Assembly (NCBI RefSeq): GCF_000265245.1
Contig: NZ_AJKS02000002.1
Span: 1 to 64,000 of the forward strand
Direction of reading: 5' to 3'
DNA length: 64,000 nt
Source of the DNA: Halomonas smyrnensis AAD6
GTDB lineage: Bacteria; Pseudomonadota; Gammaproteobacteria; Pseudomonadales; Halomonadaceae
Part shown: one piece after another, positions 10,416 to 19,809 of the stretch
Numbering within the stretch: position 1 is the first letter of the stretch
Layout of the letters: every line of letters begins with the position of its first letter
Program-made: the position numbers and the translations under genes
The notes under the pieces: model-generated
Seen by the model: the letters and a program-made list of their open reading frames with translations, nothing else
Told to the model about the DNA's origin: nothing
The model's database searches: none

Positions 10416-11500
10416 GTGGCGCCGTTCGACTGTCGCGCCCCTCCATGGCCGGGGTGAGCGTCTCGCGCTCCGCCTGGCACTGGGGCTGGCTGGCACCGCT
10501 GCTGCTGTTCGCCGCGGTGATGGCGGGCACCGCCATCGGCGAAACCGCGATTCCGCTCGACACCATCCTCAGGGTGCTGGCCAACCATCTCGGTGGCGCG
10601 GCCTTCGCGGTGGATCGCATCGATGCGGGCATCGTCTGGGAATACCGCCTGAGCCGCGCGGTCCTCGCCGCCTGCTGCGGCGCCGGTTTGGCGCTCGCCG
10701 GCGTGGTGCTGCAGGCGCTGCTGCGCAACCCCCTGGCCGACCCCTTCCTGATGGGCATCTCCGCCGGCGCCTCCACCGGCGCGGTGTCGGTGGCCATCCT
10801 CGGCCTCGGCGCCGGCACCCTGACGCTGTCGCTGGGTGCCTTCGCCGGCGCCGGCCTGGCCTTCGGCCTGGTGGTGGTGCTGGCCCATGCCGCCAGCAGC
10901 GGCACCGGCGGCGGCCGCGCGACCCAGGCCGCCGGCGCGATCATCCTCGCCGGCATCGCCGGCTCGCAGCTGTTCAACGCCCTCACCGCGCTGATCATCG
11001 CCAAGTCGGCCAGCGCCGAGCAGGCCCGCGGCATCATGTTCTGGCTGATGGGCAACCTCTCCGGCGTGCGCTGGGGCGACGTCGCCCTGGGGCTGCCCGC
11101 CGCCCTGGCGGGCCTGGCGATCTGCCTGTGGTACCGGCGCGCCCTGGACGCCTTCACCTTCGGCGCCGACAGCGCCGCCTCGCTGGGCATCCCCGTACGC
11201 CGGGTGCGCGGGGTGCTGATCGCCGCCATGGCGCTGGTCACCGCCGCCATGGTGTCGATGGTCGGCGCCATCGGCTTCGTCGGGCTGGTGATTCCCCATG
11301 CCATGCGTTTCCTGGTCGGCAGCCGCCACACCCGGCTGGTGCCCGCCTCGGCGCTGGCCGGGGCGGTCTTCCTGATCGGCGCCGACGTGCTCTCGCGCAC
11401 CCTGGTGGCCGGCCAGGTGCTGCCGATCGGCGTGGTCACGGCGCTGATCGGCGCCCCGGCCTTCGCCCTGATCCTGATCCGCGGGGCGAGGACGCGATGA
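10412..11500 (+). CDS. FecCD-family ABC transporter permease
   Basis: 362 residues, strongly hydrophobic, with about nine or ten membrane segments. FecCD landmarks include [54 protein letters not shown] and [16 protein letters not shown], the last near the ATPase-coupling helices. The ATG at 10412 overlaps the binding-protein stop (ATGA), and the stop overlaps the ATPase start in the same way, so the three subunits are translated as a unit. It is distinct from the btuC permease encoded on the other strand downstream. Confidence 0.88.
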   Translation: MSGAVRLSRPSMAGVSVSRSAWHWGWLAPLLLFAAVMAGTAIGETAIPLDTILRVLANHLGGAAFAVDRIDAGIVWEYRLSRAVLAACCGAGLALAGVVLQALLRNPLADPFLMGISAGASTGAVSVAILGLGAGTLTLSLGAFAGAGLAFGLVVVLAHAASSGTGGGRATQAAGAIILAGIAGSQLFNALTALIIAKSASAEQARGIMFWLMGNLSGVRWGDVALGLPAALAGLAICLWYRRALDAFTFGADSAASLGIPVRRVRGVLIAAMALVTAAMVSMVGAIGFVGLVIPHAMRFLVGSRHTRLVPASALAGAVFLIGADVLSRTLVAGQVLPIGVVTALIGAPAFALILIRGARTR

Positions 11501-12261
11501 GGCTCTGCGCCGAACGCGTCGACTGGCGGGTCCAAGGCCGCCGGCTGCTGGACGACGTCAGCCTGACGGTGGAACCGGGCGAGACCTTCGGCCTGGTCGG
11601 CCCGAACGGCTCGGGCAAGACCACCCTGCTGCGCGTGCTGGCCGGGCTGCGGCGGCCGAAGATCGGCCGCGCGCTGGCCGACGGCCGGCCGATGCATGCC
11701 ATGAAACCCCACGAGATCGCCCGCGCCATCGCCTTCGTCGAGCAGCAGGCGGACACCCTCGACCGCCTCGGGGTGCGCGAGGCCGTGGCGCTGGGCCGCA
11801 CGCCCTTCCTCTCGCCGCTGAGCCCCTGGACCGAGGAGGACGACGCCATCGTCGACCGGGCCCTGGCCGAGGTCGGCCTCGAGGCGATGGCCGAGCGCCT
11901 GTGGCACACCCTCTCCGGCGGCGAACGCCAGCGCGTGCACATCGCCCGCGCCCTGGCCCAGCGGCCTCGCGCCCTGCTGCTCGACGAGCCGACCAACCAC
12001 CTGGACATCCGCCACCAGCTGTCGATCCTGCGCCTGGTGCGGCGGCTGCCGATCACCGTGGTGGTCGCCCTGCACGACCTCGACCAGGCCATGGACTGCG
12101 ACCGCATCGGGGTGATGGACGGCGGCCGCCTCGTCGATATCGGCCCGCCCCGGGAGGTGCTGACCCTCGAGCGGCTCCGCCACACCTTCGGCGTGCACGC
12201 CGACTTCCTCGACGATCCCGAACAGGGTCGACCGGTGCTGCGCTTCCGCCGCGCCCTGTAG
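11497..12261 (+). CDS. FecE-type ABC transporter ATPase
   Basis: 254 residues. Walker [10 protein letters not shown] is near residue 38, a Q-loop lies in VEQQADTL, the signature is LSGGERQRV, Walker B is [12 protein letters not shown], and the H-loop is in [10 protein letters not shown]. It is the cytoplasmic nucleotide-binding subunit of the putative Zur-controlled importer. It overlaps the permease stop by ATGA. The next gene starts 40 bases later. Confidence 0.9.
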   Translation: MRLCAERVDWRVQGRRLLDDVSLTVEPGETFGLVGPNGSGKTTLLRVLAGLRRPKIGRALADGRPMHAMKPHEIARAIAFVEQQADTLDRLGVREAVALGRTPFLSPLSPWTEEDDAIVDRALAEVGLEAMAERLWHTLSGGERQRVHIARALAQRPRALLLDEPTNHLDIRHQLSILRLVRRLPITVVVALHDLDQAMDCDRIGVMDGGRLVDIGPPREVLTLERLRHTFGVHADFLDDPEQGRPVLRFRRAL

Positions 12262-12300
12262 ATCGCTACCCTGCCACCCTTCACGATGAGAGAGCCCGAT

Positions 12301-12663
12301 ATGCTCGACAAGAAAGCCAGCCGGCAGATGGAACGCCGCCTGACCCAGGCCCTGACCGACGCCTGCGAGACCGCCAAGCCGCTGCTGCCGGGCTTCGCCT
12401 GGCTGACCCATCTGGTGGACTACCGCCGCTTCCCCGACAGCCTGCGGGTGGTCTGGGTGTTCGAGACCCAGGACGACCTGGCCCGCGCGCTCAAGGGCGA
12501 CGGCCGCCGCCGCATGCGCGAGCTCACCGAGGCCGCCCTGTTCGAGGCGGACGTGGAAATCCGCGACATCGACGCCCATCTGGACGCCGACAGCGAGGAG
12601 GAGTGCCGCCGCGTGCACGGCGGCGACTGGGAGCGGCGGCTGGCCGTGCTGGAGCGGCACTGA
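12301..12663 (+). CDS. Conserved hypothetical cytosolic protein
   Basis: 120 residues, no signal peptide or membrane segment. Recognisable conserved stretches are [38 protein letters not shown] and [12 protein letters not shown] remember this as a small Pseudomonas/Halomonas family of unknown function, sometimes mislabelled Fis-like. The ATG at 12301 is chosen over 12286 because GAGAG precedes it at good spacing. Its stop overlaps the start of the DUF1289 gene (TGATG), so the two are co-translated. Confidence 0.75.
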   Translation: MLDKKASRQMERRLTQALTDACETAKPLLPGFAWLTHLVDYRRFPDSLRVVWVFETQDDLARALKGDGRRRMRELTEAALFEADVEIRDIDAHLDADSEEECRRVHGGDWERRLAVLERH

Positions 12664-12839
12664 TGGCCAAGCGCATCGAGAGCCCCTGCGTCTCGATCTG
12701 CCAGCTGAAGGGAGGGCTGTGCGTGGGCTGCGGCCGCACCACCGAGGAGATCACCCGCTGGCAGTCGATGAAGCGCCCGGAGCGCATGAAGACCAACCAG
12801 CTCGCGACGCAGCGGCTGAAGAAGCTGAACAAGGACTGA
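12663..12839 (+). CDS. DUF1289 small cysteine-rich protein
   Basis: 58 residues. It shows the DUF1289 cysteine pattern SPCVSICQLKGGLCVGCGRTTEEI with four Cys in the first 25 residues, followed by a basic tail. Proteins of this family are small probable metal- or Fe-S-binding proteins of unknown role. The start overlaps the previous stop by one base. Its stop lies one base from the convergent btuD stop, leaving no room for a terminator between them. Confidence 0.85.
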   Translation: MAKRIESPCVSICQLKGGLCVGCGRTTEEITRWQSMKRPERMKTNQLATQRLKKLNKD

Positions 12840-12840
12840 G

Positions 12841-13619
<779 letters not shown>

Positions 13620-13620
<1 letters not shown>

Positions 13621-14630
13621 TATCGCCGGCTCCGCTGCAGCAGGAAGAGGAAGGTCGGCACCCCGATCAGCGCGGTGATCACGCCCACCGGCAGCTGCTG
13701 CGGGGCGATCAGGGTGCGCGCCAGGGTATCGGCCAGGGTCAGCAGGGCGCCGCCGGCCAGGAGGCTCGCCGGCAGGATGCGCCGCTGGTCGTTGCCGAGC
13801 CGCAGGCGCAGCATGTGCGGCACCATCAGGCCGACGAAGCCGACGCTGCCGGCGGTGGTCACCGCCACCGCGGTGACCAGGCTCGCCAGCAGGTAGAGGG
13901 CCCACTCCAGCGGCCGCACCGCCACGCCCAGCGCGGCGGCCTGCAGCCCGCCCCGGGCCAGCACGTTGAGCGTGCGGCCCAGCGGCAGCACCACGGCCAG
14001 CGCGGCCGCGGCCATCACCAGCACCGGCCAGGGGCTGCCGGCGTAGGCCAGGTCGCCCATCAGCCAGTAGAGCATGCCGGGCAGGCGCTCCACCGGGCTG
14101 ACCGCCAGCAGGAAGCTGATCAGCGCGCCCCAGCCCGAGGCCATCACCACCCCGGTGAGCAGCAGCCGGGTCGGCGTCCAGCTGCCGCCGCCGTGGGCCA
14201 GGCCGAACACGATCAGCGTCGAGGCCAGCGCCCCGGCGAAGGCCGCGCCGCCCACCAGGGCGGCGCCGAGCCCGGCCAGCATGGCGGCGAGCGCCGCCAC
14301 CGAGGCCCCGCCGGAGAGCCCCAGCACGTAGGGGTCGGCCAGCGGGTTGCGCAGCAGGATCTGCATCAGTGCCCCGGCCATGGCCAGCAGCGCGCCGGTG
14401 CCGAAGGCCGCCAGCGCCCGGGGCAGGCGCAGCTCCAGCACCAGGGTGCGATGCAGCGCCTCGCCGCCGCCGGTCAGCACCCGGACGAGCTCGTCCGGGC
14501 CGATCGCCACGCTGCCGAGGGACAGCGCCAGGCCCTGCGACAGCAGCGCGGCCAACGCCAGCCACACCAGCGGGTGGCGCCACCGTGGCGACAGGCCGGG
14601 CGACAGACCGCGCGCCCTAGCGCCGCTCAC
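13620..14630 (-). CDS. btuC: Cobalamin ABC transporter permease BtuC
   Basis: 336 residues, FecCD family, about nine or ten membrane segments. Markers are [52 protein letters not shown] and VGFVGLMVPHMLRL. The start is a GTG at 14630 with GGAGG seven bases upstream; it overlaps the end of btuF by 14 bases in another frame. Longer upstream frames run inside btuF. It moves corrinoids delivered by BtuF across the inner membrane. Confidence 0.88.
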
Positions 14631-15528
14631 GGGCGGCCTCCAGGTGGGCGCACAGCGCCCGGGTGCCCTCGACCAGCCGCGGCGTGGCGCGCTGAACCAG
14701 GTCGGGGTCGACGAAGAACAGGTTGTCGCGGCGCACCGCGGCAAGCTCGGGAAAGTCGCGCCAGGCCTCGAGCCAGGTGGAATCGGCCTTGCCCATGCCG
14801 CCGGTGATGATCGCCTCGGGATCGCGGGCCAGCACGGCTTCGCGGCCGATGCGCGGCACCAGCGGGCCCTCGTCGGCGAACAGCGTCTCGCCGCCGCACA
14901 GCGCCAGCGCCCGGCTGATCCAGTGCTCGCCGCTGACGGTCATCAGCGGCTCGTCCCAGACCTGGTAGAAGACCGACACGGGCGCGGCGTCGGCGTATCG
15001 GCTGCGCAGCTCGGCCACCTCGCCGCGCAGCCTGTCGGCCGCGGCCCGGCCTCGCGCCTCGCTGCCGGCCAGCGCGCCGAGGCGCGCAAGGCTCGTGGCG
15101 ATGGCGCCGAAGTCGCCGGCGTCGGAGAAATACACCGGCAGGCCGAGGGCGGCCAGGCGCTCGACCTGCTCCCGGGGATTGCCGCCGGCCCAGGCCACGA
15201 TCAGGTCGGGGTCGAGGGCCAGCAGCGCCTCGAGGTCGAGGCGGTCGTAGCTGCCGACCCGGGGCAGCGCCTCGGCCGCGGCGGGATAGTCGCTGAAGCT
15301 CACCACCCCCACCACCCGCTCGCCGGCGCCGGCGGCGAACAGGAGCTCGGTGACGCCGGGCGACAGCGCCACGATGCGGGTCGCCGACGCGTCCAGGCAG
15401 ACCTCGCGCTCGGCGTCATCGGTGACGCAGATCGGCTCATCGGCCTGAGCCTGGGCGTGCAACGTCCCGGCCGTCAGCCACAGCACGGCCATGGCGGCCA
15501 GCCGCGCCGGGTGTCGCCAGATCGTCAT
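14617..15528 (-). CDS. btuF: Cobalamin-binding periplasmic protein BtuF
   Basis: 303 residues with a signal peptide (first 28 or so, ending around LHAQAQA). The BtuF core includes RIVALSPGVTELLFAAGAGERVVG, DYPAAAEALPRVGSYDRLDLEALLALDPDLIV and the late HWISRALALCGG. It hands corrinoids from the outer-membrane receptor BtuB to BtuCD. The ATG at 15528 overlaps the btuB stop (ATGA). Two cysteines of the mature protein (in ICV and VCLDA) are close enough to form a disulfide, although I cannot verify it. Confidence 0.88.
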   Translation of the reverse strand: MTIWRHPARLAAMAVLWLTAGTLHAQAQADEPICVTDDAEREVCLDASATRIVALSPGVTELLFAAGAGERVVGVVSFSDYPAAAEALPRVGSYDRLDLEALLALDPDLIVAWAGGNPREQVERLAALGLPVYFSDAGDFGAIATSLARLGALAGSEARGRAAADRLRGEVAELRSRYADAAPVSVFYQVWDEPLMTVSGEHWISRALALCGGETLFADEGPLVPRIGREAVLARDPEAIITGGMGKADSTWLEAWRDFPELAAVRRDNLFFVDPDLVQRATPRLVEGTRALCAHLEAARERR

Positions 15529-17360
15529 CGGCCGCCGAAGCTCACGCTGACAAAGGCCGCGCGGCCCGGGCTGTTGTAGCCACGAACGGTCTGATACTGC
15601 TTGTCGAGCAGGTTCTCCAGCGTCAGGCGCGTCGACCAGCCCGGGGCGAAGCTCCAGCCGGCGCGCAGGTCGAGGGTGGCGAAGCCGCCCAGGCGCTCGG
15701 TGTTGTCCGCATCGGCGTAGCGCTCGCCCTGGGCGATCAGCGAGCCGCCCAGGCTCCAGTCGCCCAGCGCGCGGTCGGCGTCGAAGCGCAGGCTGCGCGA
15801 GGCGCGATTCGGTAGACGCTTGCCGGTCTCGCGGTTCTCGGGATCGGTGTAGGTCAGGGCCGCGCGCAGCGTCCAGTCGTTGACCTCGGCGCCGGTGGCG
15901 AGCTCGACGCCGCGAATCCGTGCCCGCTCGACGTTCTCGGGCGTGTCCACGAAGCCGTCGCCGTCGGTGTCGATATTGGTGATCAGGTCATCGACCTCAC
16001 TGCGGTATACCGCGAGATCCCAGAAGCCGCGGCCGAGCTGTCCCCTCAGCCCCAGCTCAAAGGTCTCCGAGGTCTCCGGGTCCAGATCCGGATTGCCAAC
16101 GAAATAGCCATCGTCCGGGTAGTAGAGGTCGTTGAAGGACGGCGCGCGGAAGGCGGTGCCGTAGCTGGCCCGTAGGGTATGAATCTCGTCCAGGGCGACC
16201 CCCAGCGCCAGGCTGCCGGTCGTCTCCTCCCCAAAGGCCTCGTTGTCGTCGTGGCGCAGCGAGGCCTGAACGCTCAGGGGCGAGAAGTCCAGCAGCGCCT
16301 GGGTGAAGACGGCGGTATTGTCGCGGCTGTCCTCGTCGAAGGCGGTGGTGGAGTCGACCTCGTCACGGGCATATTCGGTGCCGGCGACCAGCTCGTGGGG
16401 GCCGAGGGCCAGGGTGTTTTCCCAGCGCGCAGTGCGAGTCTGAGTATCGAAGACGCTGCCATACAACGGCGTTTCCTGCTCGTCACGGGCCTCGCTGAGC
16501 GTCAGGCGGCTGCGCCAGGCCTCGGTGATCGGCAGCTCGCCGTAGACGCCGGCCACCTGCTGGGCATAGTCGGTGTCGCCGGGCGTACCGTAGCCATCGA
16601 ACTCGGTATTGCCGCGGGCCCGCAGCGCCAGCACGCCCAGCTCGGCGCCGCCGGCGAAGGTGTGCGAGAGGCGCATCAGGCCGGTGGTGTTGTCGTAGCC
16701 CTTGTCGCCCTCACCGTCGACGATCTCGTAGCCGTCGCTCTCCAGCCGGCTGGCGGCCACGTAGTAGCGGGTGCCGCCCTCGCTGCCGGACAGCGAGGCG
16801 CTGGCGCGGCGGGTATCGAAGCTGCCGCCGCCGAGCGTGATGCGCGGGGTCGGCTCGCCCTCGCCCTCGGGCGTGAACAGCTGGACCACGCCGCCCACGG
16901 CATCGGCGCCGTAGAGGCTGCCGCGGGGGCCACGCACGATCTCGATGCGCTCGAACAGGCGCGGCTCGAGGAACTGCCAGGCCGGGGCACCATCGGTGGC
17001 GGAGCGCAGCCGGATGCCGTCGATCAGCAGCGGCGTGGACTCCCTGCCGGTGCCGCGCAGATAGACGCCGGTATTCTTGCCGAAGCCGCCGTTGGAGGTC
17101 ACGTCGACCCCGGGCTGGGCGCGCAGCGCATCGGTGATGTCGGTGGGGTCCTGACGGCGCAGCTGCGCCTCGTCGATCACGGTGACCGAGGCCAGGCTCT
17201 CGTCGGCGGTGCGCGGCGCCAGGGCGGCGGTCACCACCAGCGGATTGAGGGTCTCGGCGGCGGCGTCATCGGCGTCGGAAGCATGGCCCTGCGCCTGGAC
17301 GGCCAGCGGCAGCGCGGCCAGGGCAAACGCCAGGCCGCGGGAGGGATGGGACTTGTTCAT
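15525..17360 (-). CDS. btuB: TonB-dependent cobalamin receptor BtuB
   Basis: 611 residues. There is a signal peptide ending near VQAQGHA, a TonB-box-like NPLVVTA, then a plug domain (SVTVIDEAQLRRQDPTDITDAL, GFGKNTGVYLRGTG, RIEIVRGPRGSLYGADAVGGV). The beta barrel closes in an aromatic-rich C-terminus (NSPGRAAFVSVSFGGR). The length matches BtuB. It is first in the corrinoid uptake operon, about 90 bases downstream of a cobalamin riboswitch. AAGGA five bases before the ATG is the ribosome binding site the switch could mask. Confidence 0.92.
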   Translation of the reverse strand: MNKSHPSRGLAFALAALPLAVQAQGHASDADDAAAETLNPLVVTAALAPRTADESLASVTVIDEAQLRRQDPTDITDALRAQPGVDVTSNGGFGKNTGVYLRGTGRESTPLLIDGIRLRSATDGAPAWQFLEPRLFERIEIVRGPRGSLYGADAVGGVVQLFTPEGEGEPTPRITLGGGSFDTRRASASLSGSEGGTRYYVAASRLESDGYEIVDGEGDKGYDNTTGLMRLSHTFAGGAELGVLALRARGNTEFDGYGTPGDTDYAQQVAGVYGELPITEAWRSRLTLSEARDEQETPLYGSVFDTQTRTARWENTLALGPHELVAGTEYARDEVDSTTAFDEDSRDNTAVFTQALLDFSPLSVQASLRHDDNEAFGEETTGSLALGVALDEIHTLRASYGTAFRAPSFNDLYYPDDGYFVGNPDLDPETSETFELGLRGQLGRGFWDLAVYRSEVDDLITNIDTDGDGFVDTPENVERARIRGVELATGAEVNDWTLRAALTYTDPENRETGKRLPNRASRSLRFDADRALGDWSLGGSLIAQGERYADADNTERLGGFATLDLRAGWSFAPGWSTRLTLENLLDKQYQTVRGYNSPGRAAFVSVSFGGR

Positions 17361-17447
17361 GGGAGTCCTTGCTCACCGTGCTCACCCGCACGGCGTCTCG
17401 GTTTTTTTATCGAGCCGCGAGACTGCTTTGCGCGTCGCGGCGTGGGC

Positions 17448-17637
17448 TCTCGGGCCGGTCTCCGGGCTGACGAGCGAGGCGCCTGTGCGCCTCCACACCG
17501 CCGCCTTCCCGTGCGTGGCACAGTGGCATATGGCGGTGCGTGACTCGATCACCGTTGCGGGGGCAGCGTCGGACTGGATCACCGACTTCCCGTTTACCCG
17601 GGCCTGTTTGGGCAGGCTTCCGGGTCACCTGAGAGTG
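17448..17637 (-). ncRNA. Cobalamin riboswitch of the btu operon
   Basis: On the minus strand it shows CAGGTGACC, GGGAAGTCGGTGAT, the core GCTGCCCCCGCAACGGTGAT, TGCCACTGTG, CACGGGAAGGCGG and AGCCCGGAGACCGGCCCG. It is the second copy in the window and controls uptake rather than synthesis. It starts at the predicted transcription start and ends about 90 bases before btuB. Confidence 0.95.
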
Positions 17638-17643
17638 CGGCGT

Positions 17644-17672
17644 AAGCTAGCAATCGCCTACCGGGGCGTCAA
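17644..17672 (-). promoter_or_regulatory. Probable promoter of the btu operon
   Basis: On the minus strand TTGACG (17672-17667) and TAGCTT (17649-17644) are 17 bases apart. The predicted start near 17637 is the 5' end of the riboswitch. Confidence 0.55.
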
Positions 17673-17691
17673 CGCGGCATGGAGATGTTGG

Positions 17692-17893
17692 CACGAGGTG
17701 AGGGGCGCCGGGGACAGGTCGTAGAGGGGGTTTTTGCCATGGGTGCGGCGGATTCCGCCGAACGGGTTGGCCAGGATGGCCAACCCAGGCCCTGCAAGCG
17801 GTGCAGGATGCGAGAGCGCTGCAGGGCAAAAGTAGCGCCCAAGGATGGGTTCACAGCGCCCCTCAGAGACCTGTCGCCGGGAAGGCCCCGAGT
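17692..17893. repeat. Structured palindromic intergenic element
   Basis: The ends are imperfect inverted copies: GCCGGGGACAGGTC near 17706 against CCCGGCGACAGGTC on the other strand near 17882. Each is flanked by a GAGGGG-type run. Inside are several small hairpins, including GGGTTGGCC/GGCCAACCC (17764-17786) and CCTGCA/TGCAGG around 17800. Open frames through it are short and not gene-like. It looks like a dispersed, non-autonomous palindromic repeat; I have the impression of similar sequences in other Halomonas genomes, unverified. Confidence 0.6.
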
Positions 17894-17920
17894 GATGTCT
17901 CTGGGGCCGGAGCAAGGCCC

Positions 17921-18343
17921 TCACAATCTCCGCGCCAACCCATGGCGCACGTACCAGACCGATTCGGCGCGGGCGGCGGCGTCCTGGGCCAGCCAGCCGG
18001 CCAGGTCGCGCAGGCGTCGGTCCGCCGGGTCCATGGGCACGATGCCGCGGCCCATCTCGGGCAGGATCAGCACAACCTCCCCCCTCGCCTCGCGCTCGGC
18101 GTCCCTCAGCGCGTCGAGCGCCACGACCAGCCGCGCGCGCAGCCGGTCGTCATCGGGCTCCGTGACCAGCGCGCTTTCCAGCCAGCGCGTCCAGCCGGTC
18201 AGCACCCGCACCGTGCCCGGGCGCAGGTCATGTTCGCGGCCGTCGAGCCCCAGCTCGTCGATCCGAGTCCAGCCGGCGTCGGGGAAACGCGCCGCTATGA
18301 GATCGCGCTTGCCGGCGCAGGCACCGCCGATGAAGAGCTGCAT
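17921..18343 (-). CDS. CobU-like protein with altered P-loop
   Basis: 140 residues, clearly shorter than CobU (about 180). It starts MQLFIGGACAGKRD, aligning with the CobU P-loop, but the Ser/Thr after GK is Arg. The C-terminus (PEMGRGIVPMDPADRRLRDLAGWL, then VWYVRHGLA) matches the CobU end, while the middle is reduced. A full-length cobU lies upstream in the same operon. It may be a degenerate paralogue or have a regulatory or salvage role. The start overlaps the cobC coding end by 49 bases in another frame. Loss of the kinase motif is seen directly; loss of activity is inferred. Confidence 0.7.
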   Translation of the reverse strand: MQLFIGGACAGKRDLIAARFPDAGWTRIDELGLDGREHDLRPGTVRVLTGWTRWLESALVTEPDDDRLRARLVVALDALRDAEREARGEVVLILPEMGRGIVPMDPADRRLRDLAGWLAQDAAARAESVWYVRHGLARRL

Positions 18344-18936
18344 GACCAGCCGTCCTCCTCGAGTGTGAACGTGAAACGCCGCCCCTGGGCCTGGCCGACC
18401 ACGCCGTCCCAGAAATCCGCCGCCTCCAGGCGCCGGCGCAGCTCGCGAATGGCACCGCCGTGGCTGACCGCCAGCACCCGGCGATGGCCCGCCGCCCGCG
18501 CCTCGGCCATCACCTCCTCGAGCCAGGCCGAGAGCCGCACCCACAGATCGTCGGCGGACTCGCCACCGGGCGTGGCCAGCCGGCCCTGGCTGTCGACCCA
18601 GGCGCGATAGTCGGGATCGTCCTTGAGCTCGGCCCAGGTCCGCCCCTCGTAGTCGCCGAAGGCCAGCTCGCGCAGACGGGCATCGAGGCGCGGCGCAGGG
18701 TCGGCTCGCCCTTCGAGCACATGGGCCAGGGTCTGGCGGCAGCGGGTCAGGTCGCTGCAGTGCACGGCATCGAAGGCGACGTCGGCCAAGGCCTCGCGCA
18801 GCCGGTCGAGGTCCGGCTCGGCGTCCGGCAGCAGCAGCGGGATATCGCGATGGCCCTGATAGCGGCGCTCACGGTTCCAGCTCGTCAGGCCATGACGCAC
18901 GACGACGACGTCCACACGGTGCTCTTCATCTCTCAT
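18295..18936 (-). CDS. cobC: Alpha-ribazole-5'-phosphate phosphatase-like histidine phosphatase CobC
   Basis: 213 residues of the histidine phosphatase superfamily: catalytic RHG in VVVRHGLTSWNRERRYQGH near residue 14, ELAFGDYEGRTW in the middle, and the second His in VLAVSHGGAIREL. In cobalamin synthesis CobC removes phosphate from alpha-ribazole phosphate or adenosylcobalamin phosphate. The ATG at 18936 has GGGAG seven bases upstream. The first ~20 codons and the ribosome binding site are duplicated just upstream (83-bp tandem repeat). The last ~16 codons overlap the cobU-like gene, which is unusual and may mark a relocated stop. Confidence 0.82.
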   Translation of the reverse strand: MRDEEHRVDVVVVRHGLTSWNRERRYQGHRDIPLLLPDAEPDLDRLREALADVAFDAVHCSDLTRCRQTLAHVLEGRADPAPRLDARLRELAFGDYEGRTWAELKDDPDYRAWVDSQGRLATPGGESADDLWVRLSAWLEEVMAEARAAGHRRVLAVSHGGAIRELRRRLEAADFWDGVVGQAQGRRFTFTLEEDGWSCSSSSAVPAPASAIS

Positions 18937-19063
18937 CGACGCTCTCCCTCTTCACAGGCCCGGCTCGTCGGGCCATGACGCACAACGACGACGTCCACAC
19001 AGCGCTCTTCATCTCTCATCGACGCTCTCCCTCTTCACAGACCCGGCTCGTCAGGCCATGACG
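18881..19063. repeat. 83-bp tandem duplication at the cobS-cobC junction
   Basis: Unit 18881-18963 is repeated at 18964-19046 with only a few changes, and a third partial copy of about 17 bases begins at 19047 inside the end of cobS. Each unit carries the cobC ribosome binding site, start codon and about the first 20 codons including RHG. The duplicate yields a 28-codon ORF (18933-19019, minus) that ends in a TGA overlapping the real cobC ATG. Confidence 0.92.
18933..19019 (-). CDS. 28-codon mini-ORF duplicating the CobC N-terminus
   Basis: Starting at ATG 19019 with the same GGGAG site as cobC, it reads MRDEERCVDVVVVRHGPTSR and stops at a TGA that overlaps the cobC ATG. It is a product of the 83-bp duplication. 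It may act only as a translational relay into cobC. No independent function is suggested. Confidence 0.4.
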   Translation of the reverse strand: MRDEERCVDVVVVRHGPTSRACEEGERR

Positions 19064-19809
19064 AACGACCACCAGCTCCAGGCGATCAGCAGCAGCCATA
19101 GTTCTCCTCCCTCGATGGCGGCGCCGACGATGTCGCCGTTGATGCCGCCGAAGGCCCGGCGCACCGCCCGGCCGTAGATGATGACGAAGCCCGCGATTCC
19201 GGCAAGCAGCCAGCCCAGACCGGGCACGAAGACGAGACACGCCAGCGCCGGCAGCGCGGCCAGCATCAGGTCGCGCCGGCCGAGGCTCTGCTGCCAGGCG
19301 TGGGCCAGGCCCTCGGCGCGGGCGGCGGGCTGGCTCACCAGCAGGCCGACCGCGGCCAGCCGCCCCAGCGCCACCACCGGCACCAGCCACCAAGGGCTCG
19401 CCCCGGCCGCCAGCAGCGCCCACAGCAGTGCCGCCTTCCAGGCCAGCTGGAAGACCAGCGCCAGCATGCCGAAGCTGCCGACCTGCGGGTCCTTCATGAT
19501 CGCCCAGCGCTTCTCAAGCGGGGCATTGCTGCCGAGCGCGTCGGCCAGGTCCATCAGGCCGTCGAGGTGCAGCCCGCCGGTCAGCGCCACCCACAGGCTG
19601 AGCAGCGAAAGCGCCAGCAGCGGCAGGGGCAGCAGGCCCTCGAGCAGCGTGCCGACGACGGCCACGATCGCCCCCACCAGCGCGCCAACCAGCGGATAGG
19701 CCCGCGCCGCCCAGCGCCGGGTGGCCGGCGTCCAGGGGCAGGACAGCGTCACCGGCAGCCGGGTCAGGAACTGGATGGCCAAGAGCGCGCCGAAGCCCGC
19801 GTCCTTCAT
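19051..19809 (-). CDS. cobS: Adenosylcobinamide-GDP ribazoletransferase (cobalamin synthase) CobS
   Basis: 252 residues, integral membrane protein with several hydrophobic segments. The family motif GGLHLDGLMDLADALGS is near residue 75, with IMKDPQVGSFGMLALV and the late AFGGINGDIVGAA. It joins AdoCbi-GDP and alpha-ribazole (or its phosphate) in the last steps of cobalamin assembly at the inner membrane. The ATG at 19809 overlaps the cobU stop (ATGA). A longer frame to 19920 lies within cobU. Its last bases are near-identical to codons 14-19 of cobC, the seed of the adjacent duplication. Confidence 0.92.
   Translation of the reverse strand: MKDAGFGALLAIQFLTRLPVTLSCPWTPATRRWAARAYPLVGALVGAIVAVVGTLLEGLLPLPLLALSLLSLWVALTGGLHLDGLMDLADALGSNAPLEKRWAIMKDPQVGSFGMLALVFQLAWKAALLWALLAAGASPWWLVPVVALGRLAAVGLLVSQPAARAEGLAHAWQQSLGRRDLMLAALPALACLVFVPGLGWLLAGIAGFVIIYGRAVRRAFGGINGDIVGAAIEGGELWLLLIAWSWWSFVMA

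Noticed and set aside
9399-12261. A cobalamin importer, because of the neighbouring cob and btu genes
   Set aside because: The btu operon already has its own BtuF/C/D with riboswitch control. This operon has no riboswitch but a Zur-like operator.
17658-17924. Small minus-strand ORF in the btuB-cobU-like gap
   Set aside because: It runs through the hairpins of the palindromic element, has no ribosome binding site and no recognisable protein features.
19016-19423. Minus-strand frame joining cobS to the duplicated cobC start
   Set aside because: Most of it is out of frame with cobS; the RHG at its end comes only from the 83-bp duplication.
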